A DNA stretch of 64,000 nucleotides, taken from positions 1 to 64,000 of the forward strand of contig JAPOYU010000064.1 in assembly GCA_026706395.1 (NCBI GenBank). The letters run 5' to 3'. A program made the translations under genes and the position numbers. Positions 1 through 9,857 of the stretch are shown one piece after another. Under the pieces are notes generated by a model that searched no databases, had not been told where the DNA came from, and saw only the letters and a program-made list of their open reading frames with translations. The first letter of the stretch is position 1; every line of letters starts with the position of its first letter. The DNA comes from Chloroflexota bacterium. Its GTDB lineage: Bacteria > Chloroflexota > Anaerolineae > Aggregatilineales > Phototrophicaceae.

Positions 1-54
1 GAACCCGTACTGACACCTTGGAAGGGTGGAGTGCTACCATTACACCATACCCGC
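1..54 (-). tRNA. tRNA-Gly (anticodon UCC), 3' end outside the window
   Basis: The reverse strand reads as a tRNA 5' half: the acceptor strand begins GCGGGTA at position 54, then a D-arm and a CACC/GGTG anticodon stem around the loop CTTCCAA, giving anticodon UCC. The T-arm begins (GGGTTC) and runs off the window at position 1, so the 3' acceptor strand is missing only because of the window edge. Confidence 0.85.
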
Positions 55-65
55 GCTGTTTCAAG

Positions 66-139
66 TCGGGGCGCCCGGATTCGAACCGGGGACCTCACGG
101 ACCCAAACCGTGCGCGCTACCGGGCTGCGCCACGCCCCG
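66..139 (-). tRNA. tRNA-Pro (anticodon UGG)
   Basis: A full 74-nt cloverleaf on the minus strand. The acceptor strands CGGGGCG and CGCCCCG pair perfectly with discriminator A. The anticodon stem CACGG/CCGTG flanks loop TTTGGGT (anticodon UGG), and the T-loop is TTCGAAT on a CCGGG-type stem. No CCA is encoded. It sits 11 bp from tRNA-Gly on the same strand, so the two are probably co-transcribed. Confidence 0.95.
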
Positions 140-230
140 GCTTATACCGCATCTTACTCGCCTCAAGCGGCAAAGTAAAGGAATAATCTGACCAAGACAC
201 ACACTCGCGAACCACAATTACCGCCTGATT

Positions 231-731
231 TCACGGGTCTAAGCGCGCATCTCTATCCTCGCTCTCGTGTTCACCGAAGTGCTTCAGCCATAGGGCGGTA
301 TCGTCCTCGGAAGGCGACGGTTTTTCTGGTTCAGCGCCCACTGGCTGAGAGCGATCATTAGTCCGAAGCAGTTCGGCGAATTCCGCCGCCGACATATTGC
401 GCATGCCTTTCCAGCGCGCGTGATCACGTAACTCGCGGTCCGATGACACCAGCGTCCAATTGCGCGCGTCGCGTGTATTGTCTATGCGCCCTTTAATCAG
501 AGCGTCCGCGCTGGACCGTTCGGCGGCTGCGAAGACAACTTTCACAGAATGGGATGAAAGTGCCGATGCGCCACCGGGCAATCCGCCATCGAAAATCACG
601 GTCAACCGCGTCTTCTTGCGCGCGCTGAACCCTTTCAGCTTGATAAGCAATTTCGCCTCGTCATTTTCGTCCGCCAGATCAATATCCGGCAGCGCAGCGA
701 TCAGATTGTGCCCATCTATCAGGTATGGCAT
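231..731 (-). CDS. NYN-domain (YacP/Rae1-like) predicted endoribonuclease
   Basis: A 166-residue protein starting with the N-terminal signature MPYLIDGHNLIAAL of the NYN (PIN-like) fold seen in YacP/Rae1 proteins. The DGHN aspartate, a central VIFDGG segment and a later SSDREL segment supply the acidic metal-binding residues expected of this family. Residues 1-125 form the domain; the last 40 are acidic and probably disordered. In Firmicutes, Rae1 cleaves mRNA in the ribosomal A site, so RNA cleavage is plausible here but inferred. It lies 30 bp behind the kinase-like gene on the same strand, probably in one transcript. Confidence 0.8.
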   Translation of the reverse strand: MPYLIDGHNLIAALPDIDLADENDEAKLLIKLKGFSARKKTRLTVIFDGGLPGGASALSSHSVKVVFAAAERSSADALIKGRIDNTRDARNWTLVSSDRELRDHARWKGMRNMSAAEFAELLRTNDRSQPVGAEPEKPSPSEDDTALWLKHFGEHESEDRDARLDP

Positions 732-761
732 TGGCGTCTCAATATGGGCGGCTATTGCCAG

Positions 762-2054
762 CTACCCAACGCTCATCTGGGTTTCTGGAATTGGCACGGC
801 CATCGTGAATAAACTGCCGACGCCCTCGCGGCTCTCGGCCTGCAGGTAGCCGCCGTGCGCATCGCAGATTGCCTTGGCGACATATAGCCCCTGCCCCAAT
901 CCGCCGGGCATGGCCTGTCCCATGCCGGGGCTGGCGCGATAGGACCGCTCGAAGATATGTGGGAGATCGGCCGGGCTTATGCCAATGCCATCATCGCTGA
1001 CGCTGATCAGGAGCAGGTTCTTGTCATTGCGCAGTTCGGTTCGGGCAGCCAGCGCCACATAACCGCCTTCCTGATTATATTGCGCGCCATTGCGGATCAG
1101 ATGACCCAAGGCCCACTGCAACCGCGTATCGTCACCCTGCACCAGTACGCCGCTGAGACCACGCGTCATCACCAGCAGGTCAATGCCCCGGCTTTTCACA
1201 ACCGAGACCGCGCCGTTTACCACTGACCAAAGCATCGCTTCGGCATCAAGCGGCGCGCGCTCTACATCGAAAGTGCCGGCATTCATTCTGGCAATATCGA
1301 GCAACTCCAACGTCAACTGATCCAGAATATCAATGTTTTGCAGGAGCTTTTCCAGCAAGCGCTGATTGATCGCACTATCTTCCGGCTCTCCGCTGAGCAG
1401 TTCGCTCGCCAGTCTGATGACACTGATCGGGCGCTCCAACCCTTCTGCGATGTGCCGGACGAAACCGTCCTTCAGCCGCTCGGCGAGCGCGTCATAGGTC
1501 ACGTCCCGCAATATGATTACGGTGCCGATTCGTCGCCTGTTCTCATCGCCTACAGCGACTAGCTGAGCCCGGACAAATCGATTGTTCAACGGCACTTCGT
1601 CCGATTCGCCTAAGGGTGTCAACTCGGCGGGAATCTCCTCAACATCGCGGTAGCGCTCGAACAGAGTGCCGAGCTCGCTATCCCAAAAGGCTTTCTTGCC
1701 GCCCAACATGGCTTCGGCCGCTCGATTCATCATGGTTACTCTGCCACCTGGATCTTGCGCGATTATGCCTTCTTCGAGGCTGCCAAGCACCGCGTGCAGA
1801 CGCTCCAACTCACTTCCGCGCCGGCGATGATCGCCCTGTAATTGACCATACCGTCTCTGTAATGCCTCGTGCCTTGTGGCTTCTCGCCCGGCGAAGGCCC
1901 GCTGTCGCCGCAGCTCTTCTTCCAGTTGCCGCCGCCGATTCAATCCTCGATAGAGGCGACGAAACATCGACTCGCTCGCGCTGCCGAAGTTATGCACATC
2001 GTTCAGTCCAGCGTTTGCCTCGCTGTTGGAGGCGCCCTGCAAATCGTTCATCAT
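762..2054 (-). CDS. PAS-containing histidine-kinase-like protein lacking the phospho-acceptor His
   Basis: 430 residues with no obvious membrane segment. Residues 40-90 look like a coiled coil, 85-190 a PAS domain, 195-260 the dimerisation (HisKA) helix pair and 300-425 an HATPase. The ATPase is well preserved: N-box with N322, G1 box DDGIG at 354-358, G2 box GGLGQGL at 384-390. Aligning the segment FVRHIAEGLERPI (198-210) with the usual F-x4-SHELRTP motif puts E204 where the phosphorylated His should be; the only nearby His is H201, three residues early. It may be a pseudokinase, a sensor that acts by ATP binding, or a partner for another kinase. The only response regulator in the window (29.3 kb) is not adjacent. 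It probably shares a transcript with the NYN gene. Confidence 0.8.
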   Translation of the reverse strand: MMNDLQGASNSEANAGLNDVHNFGSASESMFRRLYRGLNRRRQLEEELRRQRAFAGREATRHEALQRRYGQLQGDHRRRGSELERLHAVLGSLEEGIIAQDPGGRVTMMNRAAEAMLGGKKAFWDSELGTLFERYRDVEEIPAELTPLGESDEVPLNNRFVRAQLVAVGDENRRRIGTVIILRDVTYDALAERLKDGFVRHIAEGLERPISVIRLASELLSGEPEDSAINQRLLEKLLQNIDILDQLTLELLDIARMNAGTFDVERAPLDAEAMLWSVVNGAVSVVKSRGIDLLVMTRGLSGVLVQGDDTRLQWALGHLIRNGAQYNQEGGYVALAARTELRNDKNLLLISVSDDGIGISPADLPHIFERSYRASPGMGQAMPGGLGQGLYVAKAICDAHGGYLQAESREGVGSLFTMAVPIPETQMSVG

Positions 2055-2264
2055 CGTCCGGCATGCTCACTGCAGGGCCAGCCGCATCACGTCCGCTGAA
2101 TTATCTGGCAGGCGCAAGAGTCGAACTGGCCGCTCGCTCTATCACCCAATTATATGCATACTCGCTCCCCCCGCGAACTCCAGCCGACGCAGATTGCACG
2201 CCGCGACAGATGGGCTATCATCGTAACTGAGTAACAGTTCGAAACAGGACATTTACGGCCTAGC

Positions 2265-3005
2265 ATGCAGAATGTCGCCCCAACTCGCAGCTTAAATCGG
2301 CGCTCGCGCGACCTGCTAATGGCGGCAGCGCTGATATTCTTGCTGGGCGCCGCTCTGGCTGTCCTCGGCATAGCGCTGCACGTTTTCAGCCTAGTAGTCC
2401 CATTCCATCAGGGCTACGCCATCTACGATCTGACGAGAAAAACGCTGCTGGGAATTGGCATCGCCGTCGCCTTGCTCGCCATCGCGCTGGCGCTGCGGGC
2501 GGTCACCTGGAAAACAGACAACCGAAATGCCTGGCAGCTCGGCGAGATGCTTGCGGCTCATCTGGATCACCGATATGTATTCATCCGCAACATCAGCAAA
2601 CGTACAACGGGCTACATAGATGCCGCTTTGGTCAGCAGGCATGGTGTCTTGGCGCTGCGCATAAGCAAGCGTAAAGGCGAGTTTTTCAATGAGGGCGGGC
2701 AATGGCTGAAGCGTCGACGCAAGGGCAATTGGCGGCCGATGCGTTGGAACCCGACGCGCGAGATTGTCGCCGACGCCATTAAGTTGCGGACGCACTTTAA
2801 GGATTGCGACATGACCGAAGTCCCGGTTTATGCCGCGATCGTATTCCTGCGCGATGCCCCCGAAATTTCACTCAAACTGCAACAGCCTGCCGTGCCAGTA
2901 GTCCATGCCAGCCAGCTTATCGCCGGCTTGCGTGACGGTTATTTCGCCGAAGACCGGCTGTCTGCGCGCGCAGTGCAGGCCGCTGTTAACGCGCTCTATC
3001 ATTAG
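2265..3005 (+). CDS. Two-TM membrane protein with degenerate NERD domain
   Basis: 246 residues. Two hydrophobic helices occupy about residues 25-50 and 60-85. The rest resembles the NERD (nuclease-related) domain: GE at its start, then TGYIDAALVSRHGVLALRI, matching the family pattern of an Asp followed by a hydrophobic strand and an E-x-K. The first Asp is kept, but the E-x-K position reads R-I-S, so nuclease activity is doubtful. It diverges from the kinase-like gene and ends 9 bp before the AddB-like gene, forming the head of a recombination-nuclease operon; a link to DNA ends or foreign DNA is inference from context. Confidence 0.65.
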   Translation: MQNVAPTRSLNRRSRDLLMAAALIFLLGAALAVLGIALHVFSLVVPFHQGYAIYDLTRKTLLGIGIAVALLAIALALRAVTWKTDNRNAWQLGEMLAAHLDHRYVFIRNISKRTTGYIDAALVSRHGVLALRISKRKGEFFNEGGQWLKRRRKGNWRPMRWNPTREIVADAIKLRTHFKDCDMTEVPVYAAIVFLRDAPEISLKLQQPAVPVVHASQLIAGLRDGYFAEDRLSARAVQAAVNALYH

Positions 3006-3014
3006 GAGTCAGCT

Positions 3015-6000
3015 GTGAGCGCGACTTTGCATCTGATGCCTATCGGGCAAGACAAGACTGCATTTTCAATTTCGCTTCTTCACAAGATTATCAATACAAG
3101 ACAACACGCCTTTCCCACAGTCTGGATCCTGGTCGCAACCCGCCGGCAGGAAATGCACTTTCGGCGGAGGCTGATCGAGGCGCAATACAGTCCATCCGTA
3201 ATCTTCAATATCGAGTTTTTCAACTTCTATACGCTGAACGCGCGGCTGCTGAAGAGCGTGGGCGCGCCTGTTCGCCGGCTCACAAGCGTTATGCGCCACA
3301 AGATCTTGCGGCAGATACTGTCCCAAATGCTGGCAGACGGCCAGTTACGCTATTTTCATCGCATCGCGGAAACCCGCGGTCTCATATCGGTCCTGACGGA
3401 ATTGATAGACGAACTCAAGCAGAGTCACATCGTTGTCGCGGATTTCGCCAAGGCGGCGCGCAGCTCAAAGGACAGAGAGATCGCCGCGATCTATCAACGT
3501 TATCAAGACACGCTGAGACGAAGCGACTTGGCCGACATCGAGGGTGAAGGCTGGCTGGCGCTGGCGAAGTTGCGCGGGCAAAATGCCATCGTGGCCGATG
3601 TCGACATGCTGCTTGTAAACGGCTACGACCAATTCACAAGGGTGCAATCCGAACTGCTGGCGGAACTGGCGCGCGCCGTCGGTCAAGTCCATATCACTTT
3701 GACAGCATTGCCACAGAAGCACAGCACCCTCGTGTCCAGTCGAAGCCTGCTGGCGCGAGGACGATTACAAAGCGCCTTCGACCAGGCCGGTGTCAGCCTG
3801 GATCTGCGCCAGGTCGCGGTCACGCCCGGAAACCGTCGCAAGGCGCTGGATCTCTTAGGGCAGAATATCTTTTCCGACCTTCCGCCTGCAGCTAGCGGCG
3901 ACACCATAAACTTGATCGAAATGCCGGATCCGGCCGAGGAGGCGCGGGCCGTCCTACGCGAGGTAAAACGCCTGCTTCTGGCCGGCGAACCGGCAGACGG
4001 CATCCTGATCGCCCTCCGGGATTGGAAGCGCTACGCCGCCTATTTCGAACAAGGCGGGGGAGACTACACCTTGCCACTCTTGCTGCACTATGATCGCAAT
4101 CACCGCCGCGTCCCCGTTATCGCCGCTCTAATCAATCTGCTGGAGCTTTCCCCGTGTTTCCGCCGCCGCGACCTTCTTGATGCCTTGAGCTCGCCCTATT
4201 TCGATACCGGCCTGGATGACCGACAGGTCGGCCTGCTGGACCGCGTCAGCCTGGAAGGACGATTTCTCGGCGGCGGCGAAGCCGAATGGCGGGAGTTGCT
4301 TCTGGGAGCAGAACATTACGTGAGCACAGACAACGGTGAAGAGTCGCTAACCGCGATCGCCACAGATCAAGCGCCGGCGCTTGCATCAACTCTGTCAACG
4401 TTTATCTCTGCGATCACACCGCCCGAAAGCGGCGATTTGCCTTTCTTTATAAGCTGGCTACAGGCCTTGCTAAGCTCCGACCTTGCGCTAGAGCTGGACG
4501 AAGATTCCGGCGCCTATTCTTTGGAAGTGATAAGAAACGCTATGGCGCACGAAGATGCCAACCCGGCCATAGTCGAACGAGACCTTAGGGCCTTGCAGGG
4601 CTTGCAAGCGATATTGAATGAAATGGCGACCGGCGATGATGTCTTGCGAACGGTGATGGATCCCGACCGAAAGATGACCTGGCGAGAATTCTGGTCCGAC
4701 TTGAAATACGCCCTGGAAACAGGCGCAGACGATACCACCAGTCAGCCGCGGCGCAACCAGGTGCTGGTGACTACTGCGACTGAGGCTCGCGGCCTGCCGC
4801 ATGAGCACGTTTTCATTCTGGGCTTGTCTGAGGGTGTCTTCCCCGCGGAAGCAGCGGAAAACCCGCTATATCTCGATTCCGAGCGGGAACAGCTTCAAAC
4901 GCGTGGCATTCCCTTAGCGACCCGCGCCGAGCGCGTTGATGATCGCGGGCTCTTCTACGAACTGATCAGCCTGCCGCGGAAGACGCTCACGCTGTCGCGC
5001 CCGGCGTACCAGGCGGGTCGGATTTGGCTCGAGAGTTATCTTTGGCGGGCCGTCAGGGATGTATTCCCCACTACGCCGATCCTGAGCCGACCGGCAGGCC
5101 AGGCTATTCATCCATCCGAAGCCGCCAACCGCGCCGAGCTCATGCTGGCGATTGCTGACCAACTCGGGCAGCAGGACGCTGCGCAAATGGAGCTGGCCCT
5201 GCGCGCGCGGAACTGGCTGAAATCTCAGCCAGAATATGCCAAGCAATGGCGCCGGCTGGAACGCGGTCGACACATCGAAATACGGCGGCTCTCCCCTGAC
5301 AACCTCGACGAATACAGTGGAGTCTTGTCGCGTCAAGCCCTGCTCGACGAGGTGGCGCATCTGCTGGGCGATGACCGAATTTGGAGCGCGACGCAGCTGA
5401 ATGACTTTGGCTTGTGCCCATTCCGCTTTTTTGCCAAGCGACTGCTGGCGCTGACGAGAATGGAGGACCCTCAGTCGGGCGCCGATCCCGCCCAGCTTGG
5501 CGGGCTGAATCACAGAATCCTGGAAGAAACCTACCGCAAGATCCGTTATCGCCGGCTCGAAATCGACGAAGAGAATCAAGACGAGGCGCTTGAAATCCTT
5601 GCTGCGACGGCGGAAGAGATTCTGCCGCGGGCCCCCCAGCTTGAAAATTTCCCTGAAACTTCTACCTGGAGGGAGGAAGGCGCATTCCTGTTGAAGCGGC
5701 TCGAAGCGTTGATCAAGCTTGATTTCTCGCCGAAAAGCCCGCTCAACCTTGGCGCGCCACGATTCATATTCCGCCAGGAAGAGGCCATCGGCGAAGCGAA
5801 GATTAGTCTGGGCCAAGGCGCGAAACCGCTGCGCGTGACCGCCTTGATTGACCGCATAGATAACGCGGACGGCAAGCTCGTCATTGCCGACTACAAGACC
5901 GGCAGCACAGGTATCGCGCGGAGCGACATGGAAATCGGCCGCGATTTTCAGATGATGATCTACCTGCTTGCCTTGATGAGCGAGTTTGAGGAAATGGGCG

Positions 6001-6275
6001 CGGACGAAGAAGTGACCGGCGGCATGTTCTGGCATCTGCGCGGTCTCAAGACGAGCGGCCGCCTTTTTACCGACGACGATGAGGATATCGCCATGCTTGA
6101 CCTGGCCAAAGCTCATATTGCGCGAAACCTGAGGATGGGGCGCGCCGGGCAATTCCCCGTTCATGCGAGCAAACTCGAGAATGGAAAGTGCATACGCCAC
6201 TGTGAATTCTCCCGTCTCTGCCGGAAGCAAGTGACTGCTCGCCGCGACTTCCAAGTCCATGCTGCGACAAACTAG
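3015..6275 (+). CDS. addB: AddB-like ATP-dependent exonuclease subunit (PD-(D/E)XK, Fe-S)
   Basis: 1086 residues from a GTG start behind AGGAG. In AddAB, AddB is the second subunit of the double-strand-break end-processing enzyme and cuts one strand. The C-terminal RecB-type nuclease motif is clear: IADYKTGS with D959 and K961, preceded by ALIDRID. Four cysteines fit the AddB iron-sulphur staple: C801 in CPFRFF and C1059, C1063, C1069 in a C-x3-C-x5-C cluster near the end. The N-terminus lacks a good Walker A motif (GQDKT where GxGKT would be expected), so helicase activity is probably absent. It ends 12 bp before the AddA-like gene. Confidence 0.87.
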   Translation: MSATLHLMPIGQDKTAFSISLLHKIINTRQHAFPTVWILVATRRQEMHFRRRLIEAQYSPSVIFNIEFFNFYTLNARLLKSVGAPVRRLTSVMRHKILRQILSQMLADGQLRYFHRIAETRGLISVLTELIDELKQSHIVVADFAKAARSSKDREIAAIYQRYQDTLRRSDLADIEGEGWLALAKLRGQNAIVADVDMLLVNGYDQFTRVQSELLAELARAVGQVHITLTALPQKHSTLVSSRSLLARGRLQSAFDQAGVSLDLRQVAVTPGNRRKALDLLGQNIFSDLPPAASGDTINLIEMPDPAEEARAVLREVKRLLLAGEPADGILIALRDWKRYAAYFEQGGGDYTLPLLLHYDRNHRRVPVIAALINLLELSPCFRRRDLLDALSSPYFDTGLDDRQVGLLDRVSLEGRFLGGGEAEWRELLLGAEHYVSTDNGEESLTAIATDQAPALASTLSTFISAITPPESGDLPFFISWLQALLSSDLALELDEDSGAYSLEVIRNAMAHEDANPAIVERDLRALQGLQAILNEMATGDDVLRTVMDPDRKMTWREFWSDLKYALETGADDTTSQPRRNQVLVTTATEARGLPHEHVFILGLSEGVFPAEAAENPLYLDSEREQLQTRGIPLATRAERVDDRGLFYELISLPRKTLTLSRPAYQAGRIWLESYLWRAVRDVFPTTPILSRPAGQAIHPSEAANRAELMLAIADQLGQQDAAQMELALRARNWLKSQPEYAKQWRRLERGRHIEIRRLSPDNLDEYSGVLSRQALLDEVAHLLGDDRIWSATQLNDFGLCPFRFFAKRLLALTRMEDPQSGADPAQLGGLNHRILEETYRKIRYRRLEIDEENQDEALEILAATAEEILPRAPQLENFPETSTWREEGAFLLKRLEALIKLDFSPKSPLNLGAPRFIFRQEEAIGEAKISLGQGAKPLRVTALIDRIDNADGKLVIADYKTGSTGIARSDMEIGRDFQMMIYLLALMSEFEEMGADEEVTGGMFWHLRGLKTSGRLFTDDDEDIAMLDLAKAHIARNLRMGRAGQFPVHASKLENGKCIRHCEFSRLCRKQVTARRDFQVHAATN

Positions 6276-6287
6276 CGGGCCCTGCCA

Positions 6288-9200
6288 ATGAAACCGACAA
6301 CGGAACAATACGCTGCCATCCACAATCACGACGAGAATCTGATCGTCGTGGCCGGCGCCGGCTCGGGCAAGACACGCGTCCTGGTTGAGCGCTACATTCA
6401 ACTCTTGGAGAGCAATCCAGACTGGCCCATCAGCGCGCTTGTAGCCATTACCTTCACGCGCGCTGCCGCCTTCGAAATGAAACATCGCGTACGCCTGGAA
6501 CTTGAGCGGCGCGCCAAGCGAACTGGCCAGGAACACTGGGCGCGCCGACTTTCACAAATGGATAGCGCCCGCATAGATACGATTCACGGGCTCTGCGCCA
6601 ATATCCTCCGCGCCAATGCGGCTCATGCGGGCGTCGATCCCAAATTCGAAGTGCTGGATGAAATCGAAGCGGCCATCATGCTGGACGAAGTCGTCGACGA
6701 TGTGCTGAACGACATCAAGCCGCCACTTACGAAATTGTTCGCCCACTACGATGCCGCGAAGATCGTAAAAGCGCTTAAACAAATATCGCTGGTGAACGCA
6801 GATTTCCCGCCGCTCCCCGACGATCCCGCGGTGATGTTTTCGCAGTGGATCGAGCAGTGGTGGGTAGCGCTGTCCTCCGAGCGCCAAGATCTGATCGATT
6901 CTGCGGAAGCTACCGCCCTGCTCGCTATTGATTTTCTGCCCGCTGGCGACAAACTCTCCGACCTTGTCCTCCAATACCAGGCGTACATCCGGCAAATCTC
7001 GTCGGCGGAAGCCGAAGCTGCACAGGTATTCGAGCTCATGCAAGCCTGCCATTCCAGAGGCGCGGTCGGAAACAAAGGCTCCGCGAAAGCATGGGGCGGC
7101 CAAGGGGCCAAAAGCGAAGTCGCGCAACTGCTGAAAGACCTGCGTATTACTGTCAAATCCGCTTTGGACGCGGTCGGCGAGATGCCCGGTGACCTGGCGC
7201 GCCTGTCGGCGCAACTCCTGCTCCAATGGCATGGGCTCCTGGAAGAAGTGCGCCTGGCCTACCGAGAGCGCAAAAGCGCGGCGGCCCAAGTCGATTTCGA
7301 CGATCTGGAGCGGCTGGCCGCTGATCTGCTGCGCCACGAAGACCTGCGCCAACGCTATCGAAATGCCGAATTCAAGCATCTGCTGGTCGACGAATTCCAG
7401 GATACAAACGCGGCGCAATGGCAGATCATTCGCTCCCTAGTCGACACGGAGACCGGCGGTTCGCTTTTTGCCGTTGGCGATCCCAAGCAGAGCATTTACC
7501 AGTTCCGCGGCGCCGATGTCAGCGTGTTCAACCGCGTTCGCGAGCAATTCTCCCGGGGAACAGCCGGCATTGAACTACCGCTTTCGATTTCTTTCCGAAG
7601 TCATGGCAAGTTGGTCGGCCAATTTAACTCGCTCTTTGAAAGCCTCCTAACCCGCGATGGAGACAGCCCGGTAGCTGATTATGAAGTCGCGTTTGACAAG
7701 CCGATGAAGGCTTTCCGCAAGGGGTCGCCAGGTATTCCCGCAATTGAGTTGCAGTTGCTGGATAACAAGAAACGCGATGAACCAGGCAACCAAGAAGTTG
7801 GCAAGGGACGAAGCAGACAGCGTTATACCGCGGATGAGATGCGCCGCTGGGAGGCATACGAAATCGCCGGCCGCATCAAAGCGATAGTCGAGGGACAGCG
7901 CCTCATTTTCGACAAGTCCGAGGGTAAATGGCGCGGCATCGAATTTTCTGACATCGCAATTCTGTTCCAGTCCATGTCACAAGTGACAATTTATGAAGAC
8001 GCCTTCAAATCCCAAGAGCTGCCCTTCCTCACGATAGCCGGCCGCGGCTACTACGACAGGCAAGAAGTCTGGGATATGTTGGAGCTTCTACGCTGCCTGC
8101 ATAACCCCGCCGACGACCTCGCGCTGGCTACCGTTCTGCGCTCGCCGATCTTCGCCTTCAGTGATGACCTTCTTTTCGCCTTGCGCTTGCTTCCCGCTAA
8201 CCAAGAAAATGCAACGCTGCCGCTCCCGCTTTGGCAAGCTCTCCATTCCGCCGCGCAGAATCCCCCTCCCGGCATGCTCGATGCCGACGTGCCTCTGGTG
8301 GAGCATGCCTTGGAGACGCTCACGGACCTGCGGCGCATATCCGGACGCGTCACGATCTCTGAGCTGCTGCGGCGCGCCCTGGAGAAGACGAATTACCTTG
8401 CCATCTTAACCGGTTTGCCCGATGGCCCCCGTCGGCGCGGCAACATCGAGAAGCTGCTGCATCTGGCGGAAGCGAGCGGCAAAATCACGCTCGGCAAATT
8501 CTCGCGATACCTGGCGGATCTGTCCACGCGCGAGCTGCGCGAAGGCGAAGCGCCCCTGGAAGCGGGCAACGCCATCCGGCTGATGACTGTGCATGCCAGT
8601 AAAGGGCTTGAATTCCCGCTCGTTATCCTGGCCGACGCCTCCTGGGAACGCCGCTCCGCGGGCCCGCCGACGCTGCTTGTCGATCCCGTCAATGGTATGA
8701 GCTGCCAAGTGTACGATGCCGAAAACAGCAAGTATGTAAGCAGTTACGCTCATCGGCGCAACATTGAGCTGCAAGCGCTGAAGGAGGCGGCGGAGCGCAA
8801 GAGGCTGCTGTATGTCGCCGCCACCCGCGCGCAAGATTATCTGCTGATCAGCGGCCAGGTTTCGCAAGACAAGGCCGGGCGCTGGACGAGCAACGGTTGG
8901 CTGGGGCAGCTTCTTCCCGCGTTGGGGCTTGAAGCCATTGAACCTGAGCGGGCGCAAACACGTGTTTTCGCTGGCGAATCCATTTCGGTCCTGATGCCGC
9001 CGGCGGCGCCACCGCCCCGTTCATTTCATCGGTCGGCAAATTCGGCGGATGGCATGTGGGGTTTCGAAGCGAGCGAGAGCGAGTATCCAGCCTATGCGCC
9101 GCCGCTGCTTGAGCCGGTTGCCCAAGACGATTCACCGTATCCAAGACATATCACCGCATCACAGCTCGCAGAAATAGGCGCCTACCGGGCAGGCATTGAC

Positions 9201-9857
9201 TCGAGAGAGCGACAATCCGCCGCCGATCAATTTACTCATTACAGCCTTCCCGGCTTGCGAAACGAATCCATCGCATCACCAAGGCATTGGCGGGCGGTCA
9301 TCGGCGCGATCGTCCACGAAATCCTGTGCTACGATGCTCTCGCTTGTGAAGAGGCGAAGAGCGATACTCAGATAATCGCCATCGCCTGGGAAAAGGGCAT
9401 TAGGAACCGCGCCGACCTGCGCCCTGCGCTCAGCGAGGTCAAGGAGCTGCTCGATCAGTACAAGTCAAGTGATGTCTATCGCTGGGTGGTGAGCGCGCGC
9501 GCGGAATCTCGCCCGCCTTATACCGAACTGCCATTTATGTTCCGCACGGAAAAACGCGTGATCCACAGCAAAATAGATCTCGTCTTGCAGCGGCCCGGTG
9601 GCGAGTGGATCATCATCGATCACAAAACGAGCGAGGTCATAGGCGACGACTACGGGCAACACGCTAGGCGCTTTCTGTTGCAGCTTGGCGTTTATGCCGC
9701 GGCCCTGCGCGTGAAACTGGATCTCGACCGCTTGCCGCGGACGGTCATTCACTATATTCGCGGGAATCGCACTGTAGAGCTGGCCAGCAAGGACTGCATG
9801 GCAGAACTCGCCCGCTTGGAATCTACGATCGGCGAACTGGTGACAAATGCTGACTAA
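6288..9857 (+). CDS. addA: AddA-like UvrD/REP-family helicase-nuclease
   Basis: 1189 residues with every superfamily 1A helicase motif: Walker A GAGSGKT (K28), Walker B VDEFQDT, motif III GDPKQSIYQFRGAD, motif V TVHASKGLEFP and motif VI LLYVAATRAQDYL. The C-terminus carries a RecB-type nuclease with IDLVL and IIDHKTSE. Together with the AddB-like protein it should process double-strand DNA ends for RecA loading. The length fits the AddA family. It overlaps the next gene by 11 bp, which suggests translational coupling. Confidence 0.92.
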   Translation: MKPTTEQYAAIHNHDENLIVVAGAGSGKTRVLVERYIQLLESNPDWPISALVAITFTRAAAFEMKHRVRLELERRAKRTGQEHWARRLSQMDSARIDTIHGLCANILRANAAHAGVDPKFEVLDEIEAAIMLDEVVDDVLNDIKPPLTKLFAHYDAAKIVKALKQISLVNADFPPLPDDPAVMFSQWIEQWWVALSSERQDLIDSAEATALLAIDFLPAGDKLSDLVLQYQAYIRQISSAEAEAAQVFELMQACHSRGAVGNKGSAKAWGGQGAKSEVAQLLKDLRITVKSALDAVGEMPGDLARLSAQLLLQWHGLLEEVRLAYRERKSAAAQVDFDDLERLAADLLRHEDLRQRYRNAEFKHLLVDEFQDTNAAQWQIIRSLVDTETGGSLFAVGDPKQSIYQFRGADVSVFNRVREQFSRGTAGIELPLSISFRSHGKLVGQFNSLFESLLTRDGDSPVADYEVAFDKPMKAFRKGSPGIPAIELQLLDNKKRDEPGNQEVGKGRSRQRYTADEMRRWEAYEIAGRIKAIVEGQRLIFDKSEGKWRGIEFSDIAILFQSMSQVTIYEDAFKSQELPFLTIAGRGYYDRQEVWDMLELLRCLHNPADDLALATVLRSPIFAFSDDLLFALRLLPANQENATLPLPLWQALHSAAQNPPPGMLDADVPLVEHALETLTDLRRISGRVTISELLRRALEKTNYLAILTGLPDGPRRRGNIEKLLHLAEASGKITLGKFSRYLADLSTRELREGEAPLEAGNAIRLMTVHASKGLEFPLVILADASWERRSAGPPTLLVDPVNGMSCQVYDAENSKYVSSYAHRRNIELQALKEAAERKRLLYVAATRAQDYLLISGQVSQDKAGRWTSNGWLGQLLPALGLEAIEPERAQTRVFAGESISVLMPPAAPPPRSFHRSANSADGMWGFEASESEYPAYAPPLLEPVAQDDSPYPRHITASQLAEIGAYRAGIDSRERQSAADQFTHYSLPGLRNESIASPRHWRAVIGAIVHEILCYDALACEEAKSDTQIIAIAWEKGIRNRADLRPALSEVKELLDQYKSSDVYRWVVSARAESRPPYTELPFMFRTEKRVIHSKIDLVLQRPGGEWIIIDHKTSEVIGDDYGQHARRFLLQLGVYAAALRVKLDLDRLPRTVIHYIRGNRTVELASKDCMAELARLESTIGELVTNAD

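Noticed and set aside
4914..6536. Long open frame (540 codons) antisense to addB/addA
   Set aside because: It mirrors the real coding frames, has no domain motif, and crosses from one gene into the next on the opposite strand; a GC-rich shadow.
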